Assembly (NCBI GenBank): GCA_023630585.1 | Contig: CM042535.1 | Coordinates: 30,726,399-30,790,398, forward strand | Direction: 5' to 3' | From: Cranoglanis bouderius | Taxonomy: Eukaryota > Chordata > Actinopteri > Siluriformes > Cranoglanididae | DNA length: 64,000 bases | Shown: positions 14,301 to 25,764 of the stretch, piece after piece | How the letters are laid out: each line of letters begins with the position of its first letter | Numbering within the stretch: position 1 is the first letter of the stretch | Notes under the pieces: model-generated | Told to the model about the DNA's origin: nothing | Database searches by the model: none | The model's input: only the letters and a program-made list of their open reading frames with translations | Position numbers and translations under genes: made by a program

Positions 14301-17300
14301 ACACTGCCTATAGAAAATCACCATACCCCTTTGAAATAGTCCCTTTTTTTGTCTTACAGCCTGAAATCAAAACCCATTAAAAATATATATTTTTGTTCCA
14401 GCTTTGCACACCTAGATTGGGGAATATTTTTCCCTATTCTTCATTGCAGAATTGTTCAAGTTCAGTCACATTTTGTGGTGAGCGGCAATTGACTGCTGTC
14501 TTCAAGTCCATCCACAGATTTTCAGTTGGATTTAGGTCAAGGCTCTGACTAGGTCACTCAAGGACATTCACCTTCCTATCCTTAAGCCACTGTGTAGTTT
14601 TTTTGGTGGTGTGTTTAGGGTTGTTGTCGTGGTGGAAGGTGAACCACCTGTCCATCTTCAGCTGTCTAGGAGAAGGCCGCAGGTTTTCCTCAAGAATTTG
14701 GATATACATGGCAGCATCCATTTTCCCTTCAATCCTGACCAACTGCCCAGTCCCCGCTAAAGAGAAACACCCCCAAAACTTAATGTTGCCACCACCATGC
14801 TTTGTCCCAGAGCCCTTTTGAAAGCACCTTTCCAACCATGGTGTATTCTTTGCGATGCCATGCACTAATAGTAATGGAATCATCATGGAACAGCTGGTTT
14901 TCTTATGAAGTAATCAAAACCTGCAATTGATGTCAGGTGGGGGCAATTAGCATGGTGTGTGATCTGGGAAGTGGCTGGTTGTACCTGAGCAAGTTTATAA
15001 TGGTTACTCTAAGGGGCTGATCACTTATCCAAACCAGGTATTTCACTAATTAAATTTTAATAATTGGTCAGAATTTTTTTAATGTTATTTTCACTTAGAT
15101 GTCGAGCGCTATAATGTGTAAATACAGCTGGCAAAAGTTAGATTTAATTTATTTTAATCTCCAGGGTGTAATGTGACAATAGGTAAGGATTTTGACAGAG
15201 TATGATGATTTTCTACAGGCACTGTACGTTGTTTTCCTGATCAGCATGAGAGGATGTTAGTGTTTTGGTTTCAACACATTTAATCGGCGTATATCCGTAT
15301 ATCCATCCACTGACTGTGTGAGCTAGCATTAGGCAGAATTGAGAGCTGTCAGCCAATAAGAGATGAGCATTTACAATGGAAATTTTCCATGTATTTTCCT
15401 GTAAATGCTGTCTGATTGGTCTTGCCTCCGTTCACTGAAGATACAAAATTACAGGCTGTTACTGATGTTACGTAGTGACAAACCGCTCCAAGTGGAAAAT
15501 TAGTCAGGGGTAAAGAAAGAATCTTCGGGGCTACAGCCTCTAATGCCCAGGCCAGGTTACACCCTTGGTTAGGACTAGGGATGCATCAATACCAATGTTG
15601 GTACAGTTGCAATCAAAATTATTCAACCCCCATTGCAAATCAGGTTTATTGTCAAAATTTACAGACTTTCAGCTGTTTGCAGTGAACAAATCAAACAAAA
15701 GCAATTTAAATAGTTCAACACAACAAATGCTTCAAGTGGTTTCCCCAAATTCAACTGAAAATGCAACTCAAGGGCTTCATTAGTTGCACCAGGTGTGCTT
15801 GAGCTGGAACACATGAAATACCTGAACTGGCTAGGGGTCTATTGAGTGTCATGTTTGACTGCATGTTAGAAATATGGCTAGGTCAAAAGAATGGTCCAAA
15901 AAGTTAAGAAAAGAGATCATCACCCTTCACAAACAAGGAACAGGATACAAAAAGATAAGCAAAGGCACTGAATGTTCCTATAGACACCATTGGAAGCATA
16001 GTTTGCAAGGTCAAAGTTAAGGGAACAGTGTTTACACTACCTGAACGGGGCAGAAAAAGGAAGCTATCAACGGCTGCAACCAGACTTCTGAGAAGGCAGG
16101 TTGTGAAAAACCCTCGAGTGACTGCAAAAGACCTGCAGCAAGACTTGGTGGCAACAGGCACTGAGGTTTCAGTGAGCACAGTATGGCATGTACTAAACGC
16201 AGAAGGTTTCCATGGCAGAACTCCAAGACGTACACCACTACTGACCCAAAAGCACAAGAAAAGTCGGCTCCAATATGCTCAAAATCATATACAGTACTGT
16301 GCAAAAGTTTTAGGCACATGCAAAGAAATGCTGTAGAGCAAAGATGCCTTCAAAATAATGAAATTAAATGTTTCTACATAAAAAAATACCATAAAGAGCA
16401 GTAAACAGTAGTAAAGTAGTAAGTCAATATTTGGTGTGACAAAAAATAAAAATAAAAATAAAAACAGTAGTCTCTGGTACAATTCGTGCAGTTTTATAAG
16501 AGAATTGGCTTGTAAGTTTTATTCAGCATCTTGCAGAACCAGCCAAAGTTCTTCTGGAGACTTTGACTCTCACTTACTTCTTATTTTTGCAGCAAAACCC
16601 AGCAGCCTTCATTGTGGTTTTTTGTCTGAAAAGTGTCTCTTACGTAATATGCTGCTTTCTTTAATGACATACAAACATTTTTCGGTAACATTTAATTTTG
16701 TGATAGAAAACTAATGTTTGGGAATCTAAAATATTTTTTGTTCTGACTTGATAATGTAGAAGTCATAAAATAAAAAATCTATAACAAAGTTTGTACTAAA
16801 AAAAATAGGGTGCCTAAAACCTTTGCACAGTACTGTAAATAAGCCACAGAAGTTTTGGGATTCTGCTCTGTGGAACCTTTCGGCACAATGGATCAGCAGT
16901 ATGTCAGGAGGAAGAAGAATAAAGCATATGCTGAAAAGAACACTCTGTCCACAGTCAAGCATGGTGGTGGCTTGGTGATGCTCTGGGGCTGCTTTGCATC
17001 CTCTGGCACTGGAAACCTGCAGCATGTGGAAGGCAAGATGGATTCATTGAAGTGTCAAGAAATCCTAGGGGAAAACGTCATGCCGTCTGTGAGGAAGCTG
17101 AAGCTTGGGCAACATTGGACCTTCCAACAGGACAATGATCCCAAGCATGCCTCAAATTCCACCAAGGCTTGGTTGCTGAAGAAGTCCTGGAAGATTCTAC
17201 AGGGCCATCACAATGACCTGACTTGAATGCCATAGAAAATCTTTGGTGGGATTTGAAGAAGGCGGTTGCAGCATGCAAACGAATAAACAAAAAAGAATAT

Positions 17301-19894
17301 TACTGAACTGGAGGCATTGCTCATGAGGAATGAACTAAGATTCCTCAGGAACGCTGCCAGAAGCTGGTGTCTGGCTATGCATCTCATTTGCAACAGGCCA
17401 TAACAGCAAAAGGGTGCTCTACTAAGTACTAAAAATGCTTGCCATGAAGGGGTTGAATAATTTTGAGAATGGAGAATTCATCATAAGTTGCATTTTCAGT
17501 TGAATTTGGGGAACCCACTGAAGCATTCTTTGTGTTCTTTCAATTGCTCTTGTTTGATTTGTTCATTGCAAACAGCTAAAAGTCTATAAATTTTGACAAT
17601 AAACCTGATTTGCAATGGGGGTTGAATAATTTTGATTGCAACTGTATATGGTATTAGCATGATAATATGCTCATTTACTCAGACTCAAAAAAGATGCCCA
17701 GACACCGAAAACTGATGCCAGGTGATAGTATGTGACGTAACACTATTATATGTCACACTAATGTGCTCTGTGAAAATATCAATAAGAGGAACTACAGCAT
17801 CATCCCACAATACAAGTCACCTGATAAAACAGCTTAAACATAAAACTCGGCATTAGCACCAGCAAACAATGCAGGCTAGGTGAGAACGAATGTTTACAGA
17901 CATTCACATATTAGGTGAGCAATAACAGCTCTTACCCTGTATATTGTTCTTAACAATCAGCTACTATCAGTCATTGATGGGGAATTATATGTTAACTAAT
18001 GTAGCTAGCTAATACACTTCATTTGAAATCAACTCACTAATGTAAAGAATGACCCTGGTAGCGTATTTAAATGAACACACACAAGTACGCTTTTCATAGC
18101 TGTTTTTTAAACAGGGGAAACAGAGTCAGTTCACACCAGATGCATTGTATATCACTCGCTTCCATTTTTATTTTATTTTATTTTTTTCACTTGTACTTAG
18201 CTCTCAAACTAGGCTAATTCAATTAATTATTAACAATTAAACAGTAAATATCTTAAAAATCACTTGCTCATAACTGATAAATAAATAAAAATAATAAATA
18301 AATAAATAAATACAGTGGATATAGAAAAGAATCACCCCCCTTTAAAATAATCACATTTTGTTGCTTTGTTGCCTGAAATGAAGACAGACACAGTTTTTGT
18401 TTTATCCAGCTGTATTTACTCAGTGCAACTCATAACATCCAAGTGAAGGATATAACACCAACATGTCAGAAAAAATGTTTAAAAAAATAAAATGCCAGAA
18501 TCACTGGTCCTAAAAATGACGTGTAAACTCAGTAAGGTGTAGCTAATCACCTTCTCAATGGCACACAAAGACATTTGGCTTTCAACTGTGATCAGCTGTG
18601 GTCATTTTGATTAGCTCAGCATGAAAAGAGCTTTCCTGGAGCTTTTCAGTCCTTGGTAGTGCAACTGAAGCATACAATCAACTAAGGGTGGGAAGGCATT
18701 GTAAAAAGATCTCCAGGATAAAGTTGTGGACAGGCACAAGTCAGGAGATGGATACAAAAAAATGTCAAAGGCTTTATCAATGCCTAGAAGCACAGTGAAG
18801 TCTAATATTAAGAAGTGGAAGGTATTTGGTACAACACAGACCCTCCCTGGATCAGGACGTCGCTCCAAACTGGATGAAAGAGCCAGGAGGAAACTGGTCA
18901 GAGAGGCTACCAAGAGGCCTACAGTAACTCTGAAGCAGTTGCAGGAATGACAAAGAGTGGCCATTGTGTGCATGTGACAACAATATCACAAATTCTCCAC
19001 AAATGTGGCTTGTATGGGAGGGTTGCAAGAAAAAATCCACCCCTCAAGAAGGCCACATGCAGTCACGACTGAGCTTTGCCAAAATGCACCTTGAAGATTC
19101 TGAGGCCACATGGAGAAAGGTGTTATGGTCAGATAAGACTAAAATTGAATTACTTGGCCTCAACACCAAACGATATGTCTGGCGGAAATCCAATACAGTT
19201 CACCATCCAAAAAAACATCATTCCTACAGTAAAGCATGGAGGTGGTAATATCCTGTTATGGGGGTGTTTCTCTGCAGCAGGGACTGGAGCACTTGTCAGG
19301 ATAGAAGGAAAAATGGATGGGGCAAAATACTGTCAAATTCTTGAGGAAAATCTGCTGCCCTCTGCCAGAAAGTTGTCAATGGGAAGAAGGTTTACCTTCC
19401 AACATGACAATGACCCAAAGCACAGCAAAACTGACCACACAGTGGTTGAAGGAGAAAAAGGTGAATGTCACTGCATGGCCTAGTCAGAGCCCAGACTTAA
19501 ACCCCATTGAAAATATGTGGAATTACTTGAAGACTGCAGTCCACAAATGGTCACCATCAAATTTAACTGAACTTGAGCAGTTCTGCAAAGAAGAGTGGGC
19601 AAATATAAGTTTAGATGTGCAAAGCTAGTAGAGGCATATCCCAACAGACTAAAGGCTGTAATTAAAGCAAAAGGTGGTTCAACAAAATACTGACACAAGA
19701 GGGTGATCCTTTTTCAGTGATTCTGTTTTTTAATTTTTTAAAAAAATTTTCTGACATGTTGGTGTTATATCTTTCACTTGGATGTTATAAGTTGCACTGA
19801 GTAAATACAGCTGGATAAAACAAAAACTGTGTCCGTCTTCATTTCAGGCTGAAAAGCAACAAAATGTGACTATTTTAAAGGGGGGTGATTCTTT

Positions 19895-19976
<82 letters not shown>

Positions 19977-22900
19977 TTTGAACTGTATTGTAGCTTTTTT
20001 CCTGCCAGTAGCTCACAGCACAGACATGTTGGCAAGTACCAAAAACATTGTATTGATGCATCCTTAGTTAGGACCTAACTGACCACTCAATGGTTGGGAA
20101 TTCAGACCCACACACCAATAACATTTCCAAATTTATTTAAGATTTTGTGACTTTACATTTATTAGCTCATGGTCTATGTATCGTGTTGTGTGTGACAGCG
20201 TAATGACCTAATTTATGCTAGGAAGGGTAGTGAAATAATTTTCATAGGCATCACATTAGAGAATGTATGGTATGGTCACAGTGATTATTATGGTCAGGGG
20301 TAATGTTAGCATTTAACTAATTCACTACTCTGCTTGATAATTTACAACGCATTTTCAGGTGAGGATCGCTGGCTTTGCACATTGCTTCTCCAGCAGGGAT
20401 GGAGAGTGGAGTACAACGCTGCCTCAGATGCTTACACTAATTCTCCTCAAGAATTTAAGGAGTTCTACAACCAAAGGCGCCGCTGGGGTCCCTCTACACT
20501 TGCAAATACTTTAGACCTTCTACACAGTGGAAAAGAAACTGTAAAGAGGAACTCTTCCATATCTATGCTCTATATCTTCTACCAGATCTTCACTGTGGCT
20601 TCTTCTATTCTTGGACCTGCTTCTGTCACCTTGATGGTAGCTGGTCAGTATATCCAGATTTTCACATTTCAGGGAGGTCTGGGACTCATTGATCAGGAAA
20701 TATCACTGATGCAAAAATCATTACATCATAAAAAATGGACTGTTCTATATCATTGACTAAATTATTTTTCTCTCTCTTTTCTTTAGGGGCATTCCAGTTT
20801 GTGTTTAGTATCGAAGGAACTCTGTCCATTATCATAGCTGTCATACCACCAGTTATTTACATGCTAATTTGTTTCTTCACCAAATCCAACTTCCAGATTA
20901 CCATCGCTGCCATTCTCAGTGTTTTCTATGCATTTCTGATGACAGCATCTTTCTTCTCCATTATTGGTAAGTGATCACCTATTAGTCCAAACTTGCATAT
21001 CTGTTTTTCTGTCAAAAGGTAATTTACTGTATGTCATGTTATAGCTATAACAAAACTCAACAATGATATGGCCTTCCATAGCACTGTTCATGATCCCTTT
21101 GTTCTATACCAACTTACCTAAACATTCTCAATGTGGTAACAGGTGACATGGTGAAGGAAGGAACATTTATCACCCCTACTGGGATATTTCTGGTGTCCAT
21201 GACAGTCTTGTACCTGGTCACAGCAATACTTCATCCCCAGGAGTTTGGCATGATTATCTATGGTCTCATGTACTTTATATGCATCCCTAGCGGTTACCTC
21301 CTCCTTACTATCTACTCCTTGGTCAACATGAACATAGTCTCCTGGGGCACTCGAGAATCCAACAAAGAGAAGGAGCAGAAGAAGCACGTGGGAGTTTTGT
21401 GCAACCGCAACTGCAAACTCTGTTGCTGGGATGTAAATATCCAAGTCACCCAAGAAACTCAAAACTTGATGCTCCAGCAAATCCAGCAAGCAGTTAATCA
21501 AAATGGTTCATCAGCCAAAATAGAAAAGGAGGTGACTCCACAGGGTGCTGAAGAAAGTTTAAAACCTTCTCAAACTGACAATCACCCTATTGAAAAAAAC
21601 AGAGATGTTTCACTGAGGATGGGAGACATCAAGCGTCTGTCCAATGACAAGGAACAAGATACAAAATCTCTGAATAGGTAGATCTGCATCCAGCTGCTAT
21701 TTCTACCTCCACTGTAATGTAAATTACAACTAAGCCTACCATTTCCACTGGATGGTAATTGTTGTGTTGTCTGAGATGTGTGTGTTGAATGTATCGTGTT
21801 GTGACCAAACACCAAGGAAAATTCCTTATACATGTCAATGTATATGGTGAATAAAATTATTCTGGTTCTGATACTGATCATATTTACATGAATTTTGATC
21901 AGTAACAGACATTTGAGGCAAGTGTAATTTTGATTTTCTGTCCATATAAAATGTTTACAGTACAAGTGACCTCAGCATGGATCAAAAAACTTACACATCA
22001 TATGATGATGAGGAGGAGGATGATGACTTGGATGCATACAGTGACCAGGAAGAGCAAGAAAAGGAGGTTGTCCCTGAGAGCGGTAAGTCTTAAAAATGAG
22101 TACATGATTTGATCAGCCTAAATCTTTAGCATACAGCATTAGCAAATCCAGAAGGATCTATTATAAAGTCATTATTTTGTCTAACAGACTGGGTCGGACC
22201 AGTGAAAACAGTATTCCTGAGGAAGCTTACCTATGCGAATCTAAAGAGGAACCTCCAGGAGCAGATTAGATACACCCTCAGAAACAAGGACCAGGAAGAC
22301 CTGTGTGAGGAGCTGGTGCTCATGTTAACTGACACTCTCAATGAAGAGCTAAGGGACAAAGTGGGCCCAGAGGATATTTTGTCAGACAGCCAACTGGAAG
22401 AACTACAGGATGCACTTAATGAGTCAGCAAGGAGGATCCTGAAGACCAGCCGCATGCAAATGAACCGCATGAAGAGGCTGGAGGCAAGAGTCAAGCGAGC
22501 TATTGAGAAAACCCTGGTGGCCCCCCAAGTTACGAGATTGACTGCGGTAAGGTCTCTTTCTGTCTACTTCATCACATACTGGAGGCACCGTTTCAGGGTC
22601 ATCTCTTCTATTTTTCTTGATTATGTTTTTTTTCATGGGGACCAGCAGCTGATTAGGAGCTGCTCTTTAATAAGTTTAGCCTGGAAATTAGTAACTTGAG
22701 CTTTATTAGGATTGGTCTGTAAATGATTTTACTGTCATATTAATCTTTAAATCAAATATTTGTTTACCTAACCAGGATGAGACAGACTTCTGGAATAAGC
22801 TGATAGAGCGCTACCTGAAACCCATAAATGATCCCAAAAGCCATCTAGAGCAAGTGGAAAGGGAACTGAAATCCCTACGGAACAAGGTAACAATCCTAGC

Positions 22901-23585
22901 AATCTCAGACTCAGTACTCATCTAGTCCACATTTAACTTGTGTGGTTCATTAAAACACATCTTTCCTATTCTGTTTCCATTCCAGGCAGTATTTCTGTAC
23001 TTTATTGTGAATGTCTTATGGGTTGTGGCCACATTTTTTCTTCAAGCCATTGGCAATGACGTAATTAGCATCAAGATTCCTAAATATTTGCCCAATGGCA
23101 GTTTGGCTGATGAACCACTGAAGGTGGAACCTCTAAGTTTAATGTTCTTGCTGTCTTTTGCCATACTTCTGTTGATCCAGTTTCTGGCTATGCTTTACCA
23201 CAGGTACATTATAACCAATACAGCATGATACAGTTTGAATGATCTTGAGAATTTCAAATCTTTAATCTTGTTTTTGTCTCCTGTAACAGAGTGTACACCT
23301 TGATCCATGTGTTAGCCTACAGAGGTTCGGAGAAGGACTACACAGAAAAGGATGCAGTGAGTAATCATGTTTGCATAATTCTTTTACAAAGTGTATGTCT
23401 CTATTCGGTATGGACCCAAGCAACCTATTATCTTTTTCCTTTTGAGTGTTGTAAGAATAGCAAGAATGTATAAATGGTGGGTTTAATCTGTTGACTGCAC
23501 ATTTATTTTTGTGCAGGATGAGGAAGCCATGATCTTGGAGAATCAAAGTGCAAATGACCTTGTCATAACCAGTGATGATCTGTGA
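8362..23585 (+). CDS. chs1: Chitin synthase (animal type, multi-pass membrane glycosyltransferase family 2)
   Basis: Polymerises UDP-GlcNAc into chitin across the plasma membrane. Coding exons, all phase-consistent: 8362-8408, 8799-8934, 10096-10281, 10939-12029, 12124-12219, 12300-12464, 12547-12694, 12790-12855, 12959-13193, 13285-13485, 20359-20643, 20787-20966, 21143-21677, 21961-22082, 22188-22546, 22776-22886, 22986-23203, 23290-23356, 23517-23585. Total 4317 nt, 1438 residues. Membrane segments fill residues ~38-480. Catalytic motifs: DGDTD 688-692, CGRIHPTG 715-722, CSPGCFSLFRG 753-763, EDRW 792-795, QRRRW 829-833, SWGTRE 1012-1017. A distal membrane cluster follows QRRRW, then an acidic linker, a helical charged region and two C-terminal membrane spans. 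No stop or frameshift was found. The first exon (15 codons plus 2 nt) is the least certain; it was chosen because its donor phase fits exon 2. Intron 10 (6.9 kb) is packed with transposons. Confidence 0.93.
8409..13284. other. chs1 introns 1-9, mostly without recognised elements
   Basis: Intron 2 (8935-10095) and intron 3 (10282-10938) are AT-rich with T- and A-runs, and I recognise no transposon in them. The introns between 12030 and 13284 are short (about 80-105 bp). All use GT-AG. Confidence 0.6.
14302..15224 (-). mobile_element. Tc1-like transposon, family C, in chs1 intron 10
   Basis: Ends CACTGCCTATAGAAAATC and the inverted counterpart at 15205-15224, each flanked by TA. The minus-strand transposase relic (about 14890-14400) keeps the middle and C-terminal part: FHHDNNPKHT (second Asp) and an SQSLDLNPTENLW-like block. 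The N-terminal DNA-binding half is deleted. Frameshifted, non-functional. Confidence 0.8.
15604..17644 (+). mobile_element. Tc1-like transposon, family A, in chs1 intron 10
   Basis: Inverted ends CAGTTGCAATCAAAATT, with TA at 15602-15603 and 17645-17646. Transposase pseudogene from Met at 15874 to a stop at 17429-17431. It has the DNA-binding domain, a cut-in MITE at 16292-16835, then WDS near the first catalytic position, FQQDNDPKHAS near 17127, and a degraded NAIENLWW block near 17227. Several frameshifts are present. Confidence 0.88.
16292..16835. mobile_element. Non-autonomous TA-inserting MITE nested in Tc1 transposase
   Basis: Inverted ends CAGTACTGTGCAAAAG at the left and the complement at the right (about 16820-16835). 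TA lies at 16290-16291 and 16836-16837. No transposase frame is visible. It splits the family A transposase between AQNH and NKPQKFWD, so it is younger than that copy. Confidence 0.85.
18313..19891 (+). mobile_element. Tc1-like transposon, family B, in chs1 intron 10
   Basis: The left end CAGTGGATATAGAAAAG follows a TA. The right end runs into poly-A and a 66-bp AT repeat, so its last bases are lost. The transposase pseudogene spans about 18685-19693. The start ATG is changed. It keeps the helix-turn-helix pair, WSDKTKIE, FQHDNDPKHS and SPDLNPIENMW, and a final TKY-stop at 19691-19693. At least three frame changes make it inactive, although all three catalytic positions are visible. Confidence 0.85.
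19907..19972. repeat. (AT)n microsatellite
   Basis: About 66 bp of AT at the degraded right end of the family B Tc1 in chs1 intron 10, preceded by an A-run. Confidence 0.95.
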
Positions 23586-23843
23586 TGAAGAGATGAGCAA
23601 TTTGAGTATATTTACGTTTAATTATAACTGCACTCTTGTAATGACACTTTTAGGGTACAAGTTTTATTGTACTAAAATGCAAATGAAAATCCAGGTGAGA
23701 GAACAGAAAAATAATGCAATGAATCAAGTATGTGCAATAAATAACGTGTACTGTATTTATACTGTTATTCTTTTATGGTGAAGACAAAAAGGAAGCTGTA
23801 GCTGAAAGACTTATCTCTGCAGTACTATATCTGTTTGTGCTAA

Positions 23844-23849
23844 AATAAA
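23844..23849 (+). promoter_or_regulatory. Candidate poly(A) signal of chitin synthase
   Basis: AATAAA 259 bp after the TGA stop, followed by an A-run. An alternative AATAAA lies near 23737. Confidence 0.5.
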
Positions 23850-24660
23850 GTAAAAAAAAAAACTTTATATCAAGCTTCCCTGAAAGAACTGAATAATAAA
23901 TGAATAATAAAGCTATAATATCAAATATTCATTTACATGCAAGAGCTGCCAACTCTTGTTTGTGACTAGGCTTGGCTTATTGGTGCTGTAAACTGTAACC
24001 AAAATCACAGCTTCCTGAAAGTGGTTTGTCATCATTATAAAAGTACAAGGTCACCAGTCTCACAGTGTATCAAACAGGTTTTTTTTTTTTCCAAAACATG
24101 TTCCGTGTGCTTCATTTTTATAACCTAATTACAGTCCATTTACAAGCTATATGCCAAAGTACAAAAATGAAGCTGTAATTTCTTTTGGCTGACTCTATAA
24201 CTGTCATGGTATTTTTTTTATACTTTAACTAAATGGTTCCACTGCATGTCTGCGTAAATGATTATTTAACATAAATTGCTTTTTTCTTTCTCAATTCAGA
24301 AATTATGTGATTTGGAGGGCATCTGGCATAACATCACTGTGTGTGAAAGGGAAGTTTCAGTATTTGTGGTGTGAAACAGTTATTTTTTTTATTTTATTTT
24401 ATTTTATTTTTTTAACGCAATGATTTTGTTCTTCTACATGTAGCAAAACACATTCAGTGGAAAATACTAGATATATGAGTGTTAAATATGAATGTTATGA
24501 TTCTTAATATATAAAAATATTCTGTACAAATAATGCCTTTTTGTTTGGGCTGAATAAATGTACATGGGGGGGGGGGGGGGGGGTTTGGGGAGGAAGGAAT
24601 TCCAAAACGAAATTCCACGATCGATTTCCAAAACCATAACTATTGCTATTACCCTGGCCT
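23850..24660. other. chs1 downstream region, no gene recognised
   Basis: AT-rich intergenic DNA between the convergent genes. Its only notable feature is a run of 18 G at 24566-24583 followed by GGGG, a possible G-quadruplex former. Confidence 0.5.
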
Positions 24661-24667
24661 CATATTA

Positions 24668-25085
24668 GATATATGGGCAAAAGTACGTGGGCACCTAAAC
24701 ATCATACCCATATGTGGTTCTTCCCCAAACTGTTGCCACAACGTTGGAAGCACAGAATTGTCTAGAATTTCCCTTCACTGTTACTAAGAGACCCTGACAA
24801 TGCCCCTGTACATGAAGTGAGGTCTATGAAGACATGGTTTGTCAAGGTTGTAGTGGAAGAACTCGAGTGTCCTGCACAGAGCCCTGACCTCAACCCCACT
24901 GAACACCCTTGGGATGAACTGGAACACCAACTGCATCCTAGACCTCTTCACCCAACATCAGTGCCTGACCTCACTAATGCTCTCATGGCTGAGAACACAA
25001 ATGAACACAAATCCCCACAGCCACAGTACATAATCTAGTGGAAAGCCTTCCCAGAAGAGTGGAGGTTATTATAACAGCAAAGTGT
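24668..25085 (+). mobile_element. Tc1/mariner-type relic, family H
   Basis: The left part reads ATGGGCAAAAGTACGTGGGC. The transposase tail in frame 24817-25038 carries QSPDLNPTEHPWDELE and a C-terminal NALMAE-like segment, ending with the same 3' segment as 3612-3650. Only the last catalytic block remains. Confidence 0.65.
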
Positions 25086-25422
25086 ATTTGCTGCACCTGA
25101 TACGAAGAGTATATGAGAACATTTTCTTTGCATATACCTTAAACAGAACACACAGTTGTGTCTACACTGATTTATTTAGCATTCACAGTGGAGTTTGAAC
25201 AGTTTTCTATGCATCAAACTGTCTTTAACCTACTTAATGCATCACACATGTGGCAAGTTTGGGTCCCAGAGAGTTTTATGTTGTTCTTTGGAATCACCAT
25301 CAATATGTCCACTAATTGTAATTTATCTGACTGCAGACACAAAAGAGCTCCCTTCTTTTGGGGGGTAATAATGCAAGTTTGCAGGAAGTACAAATCAGCA
25401 AGATATCAGCAGTAAATCAACT

Positions 25423-25428
25423 TTTATT
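25423..25428 (-). promoter_or_regulatory. Candidate poly(A) signal of mpc1
   Basis: AATAAA on the minus strand about 340 bp beyond the mpc1 stop. It is the clearest such signal in the expected 3' UTR. Confidence 0.45.
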
Positions 25429-25764
25429 TACTACAACATCTGAGTTTAACTTGATATCCACCACTCAGCCATGTTTCAGAATAAATTACCTTGCATGACA
25501 ATTCCAGATATCAGTAGCTTGAAGTGTACCATACATTAAAAAAAAAAAAAAAAAAAAAAAAAGGCAAATATGCGTGTAACAGCCCTCTAAAATGTCAAGT
25601 TAATTTTATATACATTTTGTTCTACATTTAGAATGGGAGGTCAATTGTATTTATATCAATAATCAGATAAAAACCTAAGTGTTTTCTATATTTCAAATAT
25701 GATTTCTGAAAGCTATGATCTGCTTGTTATTGGAGAGAAAACCTCAGTGGTCAATGGCTACTCA

